A DNA stretch of 64,000 bases. It comes from Phellopilus nigrolimitatus (taxonomy: Eukaryota > Basidiomycota > Agaricomycetes > Hymenochaetales > Hymenochaetaceae). Under the pieces are notes generated by a model. It made no database searches. It was not told where the DNA came from and saw only the letters and a list, made by a program, of their open reading frames with translations. The DNA is taken from NCBI GenBank assembly GCA_021029095.1, contig JAJOHG010000013.1:558001-622000 (forward strand). The letters run 5' to 3'. Positions within the stretch are counted from its first letter, which is position 1, and every line of letters begins with the position of its first letter. Shown here in pieces: positions 39,397 to 49,527 of the stretch. A program made the position numbers and the translations under genes.

Positions 39397-41347
39397 TCAA
39401 ACTATATCTTTTACTATGACCAACTCCCTTTCGCAGAGACATAATAGTACAAACCCTCCATCAGGCTTCTTCACCGTCCCAACTCCAAGCAACGCCCCTG
39501 AACTGCCCCCGCTGACCTTCAGAATTGCCTGTTTCGCCCAGATCTCCTTGTTCGTAGTCCCTCGGTAGATGTAGACATTTCCACCTCCGATACCCGAACC
39601 ACTCTCGAACGCAAACACTGCTTCAGAAGAGAGGTGGAACGTGAAGCGAGTGTCCCTTTTTGATGCGAGAACGAAAGCCAGCGCCGGGAACGTCGACATG
39701 TGTTCCCATCTAATTAATGGTGCCTCGGCCACGGGCGGCAGAGAGAATAGCAGGCCGTCAATGTCACTCCGCACGACCAGTGTCGGCTTGTCCGCTCGCA
39801 GCCCAGGCACTGGAGTCGACAGGAGGTATGATGCGACCCCTTCCGTTGCCGCCCAGCCTGGCTCTGCACCGTCCGCACCGACCCATGTCACCGAAAAGCG
39901 TCGCCCGACCGCACCGTCAACTGAGTCGTCGCGCTCGCCCTCCGCGAGGCTCGGTATGCCCTGCCCAAGCCCGAGTCCACTCGCATCTTCGCCTGTCTGC
40001 AGCGCGCTCGTGTACTTCTCGAGCGCCTCGCGGATGTTATGCAACTCCGACGGGTCGAGTGTTTCAGGGACCTCTGCGTCGCTTGGGTCCGCAGAGGCAG
40101 TCCCAGCAGCTGTGAAGACATGCGACCACCGCGTGCCCTCATGTTTTTTGTCGAGGTGCAGCGTGAGTAGCCCGACGTGCTTGTCTGCGTCTCTGTCCCA
40201 TGTCCAGAAGCTCGACGCAGGGTTGATGTTGTCCCATAGTTGCTTGAGGGAGTAGCGCGGGAGATCAGTCGAGGTTGGAAGCTCGTGCTTGATGAGGAGG
40301 GATAACGTTTTAGCAGTGAGAGTCACCTTGATGGAGGATTTGGAGACGTTAGAGGGGAGCGGAAATGCCACTGTCACCGAGTCTGGCGTCTGCGTCCACG
40401 AATATGGTGGTGGCTTTAAGGGTGCATTTTGCAAGTCTTCTCCAGCACGAGGTATAGGCGCCAACTCGTCCTTTGCAGGTTCGTAGGAGGGTGGCACTGG
40501 AGCATGTATCTGTCTATAACGCGAACTCCCGAGAATAAAGAACGCCGCTCGGGGCTCATCGTATTCAACATGTATCGGAACGTCGTTACCTCTTCCATGC
40601 CAAATGACATTCAGAGGTCGCGGAACGTCGGACGACGCATCGAGAGAAACAGTGACAGCCCATATATCAAATTGAGGGCTTCCGGACTTGGTTTGGTCAT
40701 GAGCAGCCGGAATACCTGACTCGCCTACGTGACGACTAGATAAGATGCATAACGCAGCATCTGAAGAGTCCAGATGAGCGAGGTGGATACGAAAGGGAAT
40801 GAAGATAGATCCATCGCTCGGTAATTGATATGTTGCAGAGATACGAGCGGTTTCGCCTTCGTTGGAGAGGACATACAACAGACCAGTACCGTCAGAAACA
40901 AGCCACGACCCGCCAGGTAAGGACACGGCAGACGGGTATTCTCGGTGTACGTTTTGGACCAGCTCGGCGCTCTGTATCGGCCTTGGAAGTTCGGAGACCA
41001 CCTTGAAATTCGGAAGTAGGGCCTATAGCGTCGCGTTAGCGGTGTCAACAAGGCAAGGGAAAACAGCATTTACTCACTGTATTGATCGACACTCGATTGA
41101 CGTTGAAATTATTGTCTACATACAGTGCCGACTGGCCGTCGTGCGCGATCGCAAGATGATTGTGCGTTATACGAGACTGAACTTCCTCGAAAGACAGAGG
41201 AGTCCTCGTCTTGCCAGACACGTTGGCTTGCGTCGGACTCGAGCGTAGGGGAAAGATAGCGACATGCTCCTCCTGCGTAAGCGGCGAAAGCTTATACCCT
41301 TCGAACTTGGGATTCAGTAGACTTCTGTTCGTCAGAAAACTTGCCAT
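39397..41347 (-). CDS. NudC-domain-containing protein (NUDCD1-like)
   Basis: Two exons (41347-41078 and 41022-39397) give about 631 residues. The N-terminus MASFLTNRSLLNPKFEGYKL and the beta-rich repeats that follow fit the propeller-like N-terminal half of NUDCD1. The CS domain lies near residues 290-370: YSWTQTPDSVTVAFPLP, IKVTLTAKTLSLLIKHE and WDNINPASSFWTWDRD, the last matching the p23/NudC core with its tryptophans. The C-terminal half again alternates beta strands (VYIYRGTTNKEIWAKQ). NudC-family proteins act as co-chaperones of Hsp90 for WD40 clients and in dynein function; this one's client is unknown. The frame is clean. A long antisense open frame inside the gene is a shadow. Confidence 0.82.
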
Positions 41348-41550
41348 CGTGCTTCAGTTCTGTTGACATGAACGTCGAGCACAGAGTTTCCAGTGCACTT
41401 CATGGTGATATCATGAAAGAGACAATCCTCCATAACCAGAAGTGACTAACAAACTGACCCAACAGGCAAGTTAAAAACACAATAGTAGCAGTTAATACAC
41501 CAATTCCAGAGCTACATGAAAAGAAATCATTCGAAAGTAAATAGTAAACA

Positions 41551-44500
41551 TCAACGGTATGCTTCTTTCCCTCGTTTTACATGGTGTACATTGTTCGTTG
41601 AGCCCGGTGTCCGAGCTCGTGCACGATCGCGTCTACTCCCCGTCGCAGTGCTTCGTCCCACTTCATCCTGGGAGGGTCCAAGATAATCAGACTCGCCATA
41701 TGTCAGCCTGGCACCAGGCGGGCCAGGTGGTGCAGGTGTTCGCGCTCGCACATTTCCTCGCGGATGTGGCAATGCATTATTACCGCGATTCCGATGATTC
41801 TCATCGACATCAGCTGCTGTATTAGAACTCCTAACACCAGACATTTGCGACCGATTCTCGGAATCGTACGCCACCTCGTCAATGTGGATTGCCTCAGGCG
41901 AAGAGAATGAAACACGTCGCCGGCTGCGCGATCTGCTTCTCGATGGCATGCTCGATCCTCGAATCGCCGATTTCGGCCGCCTAGCACTAGGTCCACGAGA
42001 TAACGACCGTGAACGTCCTCGCTCATAGTCTTTATGCTTGATTGGTGATGACGGAGGAAGGTTGTCTGAGAAATCTGACCCAACAGGAGATGATGTCGGC
42101 GGGTTGGACACAACTGACTGAGGCGTCTGGACGTCCGAATGTCGACTGGAATGTCGAGGTGTGTAAGGAGGCCATGGTTGATGTAAATGACCTGGTGATT
42201 CTGCAGCTGACATATGAGGAGTATGTGATCCAAAAGGAAACGCTCCGCCCATGAGTACAGAGAGGCTCCGTAATGCCTGTGCTAGATGGTACTGTGCATT
42301 TGGATCTTGGAAATTGGGAAGTGGAATAGGTGGGTGACGCTGAGGATAGTCTTCGGACTCCGGTGCGGGAGGATATGGGGGTGAAAACGAAAATGAGTGA
42401 GAGCGCATGTCCTCAAGAGAAGGTCTTGGTTTGGGGTCTGGAGACTGGCCATTCCCAACGGGGCGAGAACGATAACGATGTCGGCTCGCAACCTTTGTAC
42501 TGGTCCCTGTTTCTCGCTCGCCTGTAACCGGGAAGACTTAGCCAACAATCTCAAGACTGATAGGACGTTATACATACCACGAGAGTTATCCTCCTCGTCG
42601 GCGGCCAATTGGGAAAATGAAGGATGTCTACTAGAGCTCGGCGCTGGAGGGGGACTGTAGAAAGGAGCATCTTCCTGGTCGCCTATTTCGTCATACTCCT
42701 CCAAAATCTGCATTGAAGAAGAGCGTCTCCGCTTTCGATTGTTATGGAATGATTTGCTCAAGCTCTCCAAAGGCTTATCTTGGAAAGAACGATTCGGACG
42801 AGGACGAACAGGCAATCTCGAAGGCATCGGTCTTATTTCCCTGCGCATTACATGGTCCTGATCATCTACTGCTTTTGCCTTCCCCTTTGCCTTTGCGCTC
42901 TTTGGAGGCGGAAAGTCATCGGGATCTTCAGACAAGTCGATAAAACCAATGACAGGTTTTGTTTCAGCGTCAGAAGCTTCCTTCGACATTGCAGGTGGAG
43001 GAACATCAATTACCACCTCCGGTATGAGCTTGAATCTCTTCATTGGGCTCGCGGAGGACCGTCGGAATCGACTCTGGAACTCTCCCTCTTCTTCCTGCTT
43101 TTGCTGTGAAGTTAGCGGCACAGAAGGAGTAACGTTCTCGTCTTCAGTTTGCGAATCCTCAGATGCCGTGGAAGTGATTCTAAACGGCGTCTTCTTCCGT
43201 AAAGGTGTCTTTCCCTGTCTTTTCCGAGAGTATGTAGCAATAGGCTTGCCATTCCGCGGTTCGGGCCCAAAGGAAGAAGAAGAACGTGGAGGTGTTTGGA
43301 GTTGACCGACAGCCGCTGCGAACGTAGAAGGGTCAGAAGCTTTGGTCCGAGAGGCAGCCTTCGACGACGCCCGAATTCCTTGATCCACATCTGCCACTTG
43401 TTTCAAAGGTCTCCCTCTTCCCCTCATTCTACTCGGTCGAGGAGAAGTCTCGGGTGTCGGCGATGGCGTCGGAGTACGTTCAGCAGCGTTGTCGTGGTCG
43501 TCATCTTCTTCGACAAGTCCATCGCTGAAGTCATCTACAGAGTATAGCGTATTACCTTCATCTTGCTCCCAGACACCCAGCTCATCTTCAGAATCATCGT
43601 CCGGCGCAGGAAGGAGTGGATCTTCTGCAGAGACGTGGAGAAAGCTCTCTTCATCTTCCTCGGCATGCTCGGAAACAGCCACGACTTCATTTGCCTCTTC
43701 GTTGTCCTCGCTGAATTCCCCAAGAATATCGAACTCCGGCGATCCCGATGGCGTGGAGAGCCTCCCATAGTCTACTCGTTCGTTATTGCGTTCATTAGTG
43801 TCCTCCTCATCGAGAACGCTCTCCTCGTATACCTCCCCTACTTCCTCTTCCTCAGAGACACCACTATGGTTGTCGATGTCACCAGGTTCGGTGCCCGACC
43901 TAGAACCGACGGTATCTTCCTCTCCATCATCTCTTCCCCCACCCTGACCGCCGTCTTTCCCCTTTTCCTCCTTACCAGAACCGTCCTCATCCTCATCTGG
44001 ATCGCCAAATGCATCCTTCCTTGCTCTTTCAGCCTCTAAAAACTCTGCTAGGTCAGCAGCGTCAGCGGGATCGAGCTCGCGAACGGGAGGAAGAGGCTCT
44101 AGATGACGCGAGAAATCCCATTTATCCTCTCCATCGCCATCTGTCTCAGAACGTGCAGCATTTTCCGCGGTATCGGCAAAGGCGTCAATCTCGTCTGGTT
44201 CGTCATCTACAGCCTGCAAGGCTTGCTCCTCTTCGTCGAGACGTTCCTCCCTTTCATGCAGATCTGCAAAGCAACCAATCTCAAACATGTCGTCGGACGA
44301 GCTTAGAACACCATAGTCCTTGATGATAGTTTCCTTCTCCAAGTCAACGATGTCATCCTCGTCGAGCCTCCTGGCGTATTTTCCGGCTAGCTGTGACCAC
44401 ACGTTGAGAACTCTGAACATGCTCAGGCGCCGCGCGTCTTGCAGGTCATCGCCTTGTTCTGGGCGCGAATCCAAAGCAAAAGCAGGCGAGGGAGCAGACG

Positions 44501-44738
44501 AGGAGGAAGTAGAGCCTATAGAGTGGCCGCGGGCACCAGATTCGAGCAGAGAGGGAGTTCGCGACATTCTGCTTCTCTTTGTCGGCGAGGGACCGTCTGA
44601 CCGGCGGCCGAATGGACGTTGAACTGGCGGAGAAGCGGAAGGAGTTATGAGAGGAACGCGAGGAGGCGGCGGTGGTGGCGGGAGCATGGAACCTGCCCGA
44701 GATGATGTTCCGCGTGAGCCATTCCCCATCGTCGACAA
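41551..44738 (-). CDS. Acidic 1043-residue protein, function unknown
   Basis: Two exons (44738-42578 and 42521-41551) join in phase, giving 1043 residues. Near residue 105 is the one globular-looking block: RLSMFRVLNVWSQLAGKY, ARRLDEDDIVDLEKETIIKD, then YGVLSSSDDMFEIGCFADL. This looks like a conserved motif (W..LA.KY..xLDEDDIVDL...II.D.GVL), but I cannot name the family. After it come 500 residues dominated by D/E/S with many acidic runs, basic patches (RKRQGKTPLRKKTPFR) and an SRxRSRSRRRVSF arginine-serine patch in exon 2. Such a make-up suggests a nuclear chromatin or RNA protein, which is inference. It is divergent from the Arc1 gene, with 214 bp between start codons. Confidence 0.8.
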
Positions 44739-44952
44739 TGGGCGGCGAGAACGGGCACGGGAAAGACAACGAGAGTGCGTCGCGTCCAGGAAGTGTACAA
44801 AGGGTTGTATTCGTGGGAATATTGAACTTGTTTACCTGGGTTAGGCTTTCGTGTATAGACCGAGTCAGTCGTCGATGGGTCTGCTATTACAACGGTTGAA
44901 TCTGTCCTTCATCTCCATCTACGCGCTCAGAAAGGCCAGTCTGCGAAGATAC

Positions 44953-46606
44953 ATGGCTTCAAACGTATCAGTGTCGCAGCTGCCATCGCAGCTGCGCGAT
45001 CTCGTTCTTGCCGCCGCTCCGCGCGATGAGGACTTCGGCGCGTCCGACAAGGACAGGGCGGAGGTTTCTGACTGGATATCTAAAGTCGCGAACGGCGACA
45101 TTGTTCAGCCGTCTACTGCAAAGGTGTGTTCTTTCGCACTCCCATCATTCGCTGTTTTTCAACCGAGGATTCTTTTATAGGATTTGGATGCTACTTTAAC
45201 ACCAAAAACATACCTCGTTAGCAATTACTTTACAGCTGCAGATGCTGCATTATATGGGGCTCTGCATCCTATTATCGTGAATGAATTGTCATTAATGTGC
45301 CATAATTCTCTTCTTCACGCGTTTTTTTTTTTTTTTTTCCAGTCGCAATTGCAGCCAGCGCAGTATTATTCACATCCGGCCCTCACGCGTTACTTCGACC
45401 ACATTCAATCGCGTCCTACAATCCGCAAAGCCGCAGATACTCTCACTCCTGCTTTCTCACTTGTTTCGTTCGACCTCGACAACGTGCCGAAGGTCGAGCG
45501 CAAGGCAGATCCGCCTAAGAAAAAGGAAAAGGCACCGAAGGCTGCCCCTGCCGCCACCGCTGAAAAAGCTCCAAAGGAGGCTAAGTCTGACGCTGTACCT
45601 ACTGGTAAATCAGAGGGGCCGGCGAAGAAGGAAAAGAAAGAGAAGAAAGAAGCGAAGGAAAAAGGTGCTGGTGGTGGTGAAGTGGCTGCAAAAAAGGCAG
45701 GAGGAAAATCCGCACCCGTTGTTGAGGAGTCAGGAGAGCCCGTGCCATCTATGATTGATCTTCGGGTAGGGCATATCGTTGATAGTAAGCTCGCATCGTT
45801 TTTCACACCATCATATCCTATTAAACTGAGCAGTCAGGAAACATCCCGACGCAGATGGGCTTTATATCGAGGTGCATTTCTAAAAACAGCTGGTTAATCA
45901 AAATTCCGGCCATTAACGACATTCTCAGCAAATCGATATTGGCGAAGAGACGGGTCCGCGAACTGTTGTATCTGGATTGGTACACTACATTCCTATTGAG
46001 GAGATGCGAGACAAGTATCTCGTTGCCGTGGTGGGTGCTACCTTTTTTCTATTTACAAAGCTGTTTATTTAATTTCACTTTCGTCTGTTTCAGTGCAACC
46101 TCAAACCTGCCAATATGCGTGGAGTAAAGAGCTTCGCAATGGTTCTTTGCGTAAGTTGTTTAGCAAAGATTCTTTCTTCCGATTGCTAAAAACGATCTGC
46201 TGTAGGCGTCTGCAAAAGATGGGAAAGAAGCTGGTATCGAGCTCATTCAGCCTCCTCCGGGCTCGAAACCTGGAGACCGGGTGTACTTTGAGGGCGAAAA
46301 ATACGAAAGTAAGTATTCGCTGCTAATTTACATTGAAGAAAGTCCTGAAATAGCACTACTCGTAGGCGGAACCCCCCTTTCTCAGCTCAACCCCAAGAAG
46401 AAAATCTTCGAGGCCATCCAACCAGGTCAGAGATTCTGTTTGACATTGTAATCTATCGATTTAACTCTGCCTAATTTCTAGACTTTACGACTCTGGAGAC
46501 GCGAGAAGCGGCATGGGTGGATCCTGCAACAAAAAGCGTCCACAGAATTCGGACTGCTAACGGCGTGTGCCTTGCACCTACATTAGTGGGAGCGTCACTT
46601 TCGTGA
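44953..46606 (+). CDS. ARC1: tRNA-aminoacylation cofactor Arc1 (EMAPII/AIMP1 domain)
   Basis: Arc1 binds tRNA and holds methionyl- and glutamyl-tRNA synthetases in a cytosolic complex. I chose the ATG at 44953 (MASNVSVSQLPSQLRDLV). Residues 1-125 form a GST-C-like docking domain (VSDWISKVANGDI, YLVSNYFTAADAALYGALHP, YFDHIQSRPTIRKAADTL). A Lys/Ala/Glu-rich linker with KKEK repeats then binds tRNA. The C-terminal OB-fold EMAPII domain reads MIDLRVGHIVD, RKHPDADGLYIEQIDIGEE, TVVSGLVHYIP, VCNLKPANMRGVKSFAMVLC, IELIQPPPGSKPGDRV and LNPKKKIFEAIQPD, ending LAPTLVGASLS. Six or more short introns all keep frame; one is in-frame (45277-45342) with a run of T before its acceptor. Confidence 0.92.
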
Positions 46607-47222
46607 TTGTGTTCGAACTTCGAAACTATCTAGATTTCCAACTGTTGTATTCTGCGCAAGTAACAAGTTGATACTAACACTCAGTGTCCTCGTCCAAAAC
46701 AGAAGTGGTAGCAACAGCTGAGCTAAAAACTAAACGTACCTCATTGATTTGTGAAACACACGCAGGTGTGTCTCGCTATATGGCATCTTCCTTTCGTCGT
46801 CCTAGAATCTATTGATGATCAGGTTCATTGCACTGTATTCGGAGCGATTTCATCATCGAGCCACAAAGTCCGCATGGATAGTATGAGGGTCTCTCACTAA
46901 TCAATACTTATGTTGTGGCTTTGACTACCTAAGCTCTGTCGCGTTTCCTCTCTCAAAATTTGGTCGGCCGAAGGTTTTCTGGAGCAACTTGAAATCTGCT
47001 CATTACCTATGCAGAAGCATTTTTTGCAGAGGTGGCGTACAGTGCTTGACGAATGACCTGCCTTATGACCATCCGGCCCGCGACTCCTTCTTTTCTTCTT
47101 CCGCCTACATTCTTGAATGCGACTCGACTTTCTACCTCGATCTTGTGACAAGTCATGATGACATTGACGCTACGTATAAAACCAAAATGGATCAGACAGC
47201 GAACTCGCAAAATCGAGTCAAC
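46607..47222. other. Spacer before the GH28 gene
   Basis: About 615 bp with the Arc1 3' UTR and the GH28 promoter. I see no coding block; short frames on both strands have no family resemblance. Confidence 0.45.
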
Positions 47223-49527
47223 ATGATTAAGATTTTCCTTCTGTATCTCCTTTCTGTACCTTTCATTCGTCTCATTGGAGTCGCTGCAAGCACTTGTACG
47301 GTCTCTCCTCTTGGACTGGGTAAAGATGACACAGATCAGGTATGACCAATACGCATTCATCGAATTTTCATTGATGGTGCTGAAAAGAAAATGTGAACGC
47401 AGGTACTCAGAGCTATTGAAAAGTGTGGCAAAAATGGGCGGACAGACTTACAAGCTGGAACGTATAACATTACGAGGTAAATACCACAATAGCCACGTGT
47501 TTATGGACATGTCTCTGGAAAGTGTATTGACTTTAACCGTTAGGAAAATGACTTGGAATCTTGAAAATTCGCAGGTAGACTTGCATGGTGTACTCAACGT
47601 GAGCTCGGCGAGAAGCATTGCTGCACAGCCTCCTGACAAAGTTTCAGTTTGTTCCCGACATCGAGTATTGGCTGAATTCGAATAATACCTACCGCGTCGT
47701 TTTCATTCAAGTAAGATAATCTTACTTTTGAATAGGTCAGATTATCAACTTTTTTTTTCTTCTTCAAAAAAGGATCAGGCTTCATGGTTTGTCGTTACGG
47801 GAAAGGATTTCCTCATCGATGCACATAACGAGGGCGGTATTGAAGGCAACGGACAAGTAAGAAACTCACCATTTTATACTCTTCTGGACTTATGTGGTTC
47901 GTAGCCATGGTGGGAGTATTTTCAAAACCACACGCGTGAGGACGGTGATGGACGTCCTCTGTCTCTGACTCTTCATGAAGTCGAGCGTGGTGTTGTACGA
48001 GACTTCCGTATCCAGTCTCCGCCTTTCTGGTGCAATGCAGTCGCGAACTCGCAGGACGTGACTTACGACGGAATGACATGCAATGCAACGAATACAAATC
48101 CCGAGTTCTACGGGCAGAAGTGAGCCACGCTCCTAAGTCTGACCTATGAGTATAACTTACTTTTTCGCCAACAGCATCGTGCCAAATACAGACGGTACGT
48201 TAAAGCCCGTTCTTTAAACAAGTTATTCATGCAAGTGTTTTCTCAGGTATAGATACTTATCGAAGCAATAATGTCACTCTCAAGAATTGGGATGTATGTC
48301 CCTTTCTTTTAGTTCTGTTGAAGACACCATAAGAAAAATGGCCCATCTCCTAGGTCACTTGCGGAGACGATTGCCTCGCAATTAAAGGGGTAAGGGTATA
48401 CTTAATTCAAGTTCATATTCTCTCGTTGACCCCTTTTAAACGATTAGAACTCTACGAATCTTCTCGTACAAAATATAACTTGCCACGGAGGAAATGGCGT
48501 TGCATTTGGCTCTCTAGGCCAATATGTACAATTTGTGGGTCTTCCGTTGAACATTTCGTATCTATAGCAGACTGAATGCTACTGAATGGTGGTACACACT
48601 TTTCCAGAACGACATTGTACAGAACGTGCTAATGGAAGATTTGAATGTTTGTATTACCATTTCTCTGAACAAACGGCTTTCGCTTAGCGCCATTGATATA
48701 GATTATACGCATTAATTCAAGCATCCAGCCCAATATGTTATATGGCGCAAGTCTATGGTTTATCTCTCCTAGGTCTAACATCCTGACCACAGTGGTTTTC
48801 GCAGACTTATTTCAAGTCATGGACGGGTAGTGTCAATGGCGTACCCCCAACCGGAGGTGGAGGGGGTGGCGGTGCGTCACATGTTGCGCTATTCTTTTTT
48901 ATATACAATTGAGCTTACTTTCTTTCAAGGTTTTGTTAAAAACGTTGTGGCGAGGCGCGTTTCATTGTCTGATGTCGATACACCGATGGGTTTATATCAG
49001 ACAAACGATGGACACTCGTTAGTCTATCAGTTGCGTTAGCTCTTCCCTGACACGTATCCTTTCCTCGCTTTGCAGTGGTGACACGCCGTCATTTCTGCAA
49101 TTTGGTGATCTCTCCTTCCAGAACTGGTCCGGAAATGCAACCACCAATACACGTACGCAGCGCCAGACTCTAAGTCTGCTCTTTGTCTGATTCCAGAACA
49201 AATAAATTGCCAACAGTCGTAAACATGAACTGCAGCACGAACGCACCTTGCTCAAACATCACGTTCCTCAACTTCGATGTTGCTCCTCCAAGCGGTGAGC
49301 CGCCGCAGTTCATATGCATAGATGTCGAAAGCGAGTTTGGACTGTCAGGTACGCTCCCGTCTATCTCATCCCATTCTCCTGGCTTCAACAATTCAATGGC
49401 TTCTCGTCAGCGCCGTGTAATATTACGGAGTCCTGATAGCGTCGAAATGGACACTTCCCTCCAAGTTAAGTATGTAAAAGGCTACACAACACTTCTTACC
49501 AGTGATCAATGTTTAGATAGCAAATAA
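47223..49527 (+). CDS. GH28 family secreted exo-polygalacturonase-like enzyme
   Basis: A signal peptide (MIKIFLLYLLSVPFIRLIGV, then AAS) precedes the mature part. The right-handed beta-helix enzyme is encoded in many short exons: CGKNGRTDLQAGTYNIT, RKMTWNLENSQVDLHG, FVPDIEYWLNSNNTYRV, PWWEYF, FRIQSPPFWCN, NTDGIDTYRSNNVTL, CGDDCLAIKGNSTNLLVQN, ITCHGGNGVAFGSLGQY, TYFKSWTGSVNG and GFVKNVVARRVSL, ending SDQCLDSK. The catalytic aspartates sit in NTDG and GDD. The usual GHG histidine is Asn (GGNGVAFGS) and the usual RIK is YFKSW, which I associate with the exo-acting or rhamnogalacturonan-type branch in basidiomycetes. One intron is probably GC-AG (48747-48804). It would act on pectin outside the cell. 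The exon between NVLMEDLN and NMLYG is uncertain. Confidence 0.87.
48747..48804 (+). other. Probable GC-AG intron in the GH28 gene
   Basis: Exon end TTA-TAT-GGC is followed by GCAAGT, and the intron ends TTCGCAG before ACT-TAT-TTC. A TCTAAC branch-like sequence is inside. The joint gives NMLYG|TYFKSW, as expected for the family. 58 nt. Confidence 0.6.

Noticed and set aside
39641..40255. 204-codon plus-strand frame
   Set aside because: It lies entirely antisense to the NUDCD1-like coding region and is rich in Ser/Pro/Ala, a mirror of the GC-rich coding strand.
43489..44323. Several plus-strand frames over the acidic protein gene
   Set aside because: Antisense shadows of the Asp/Glu/Ser-rich repeats, which read as Ser/Phe/Leu on the other strand.
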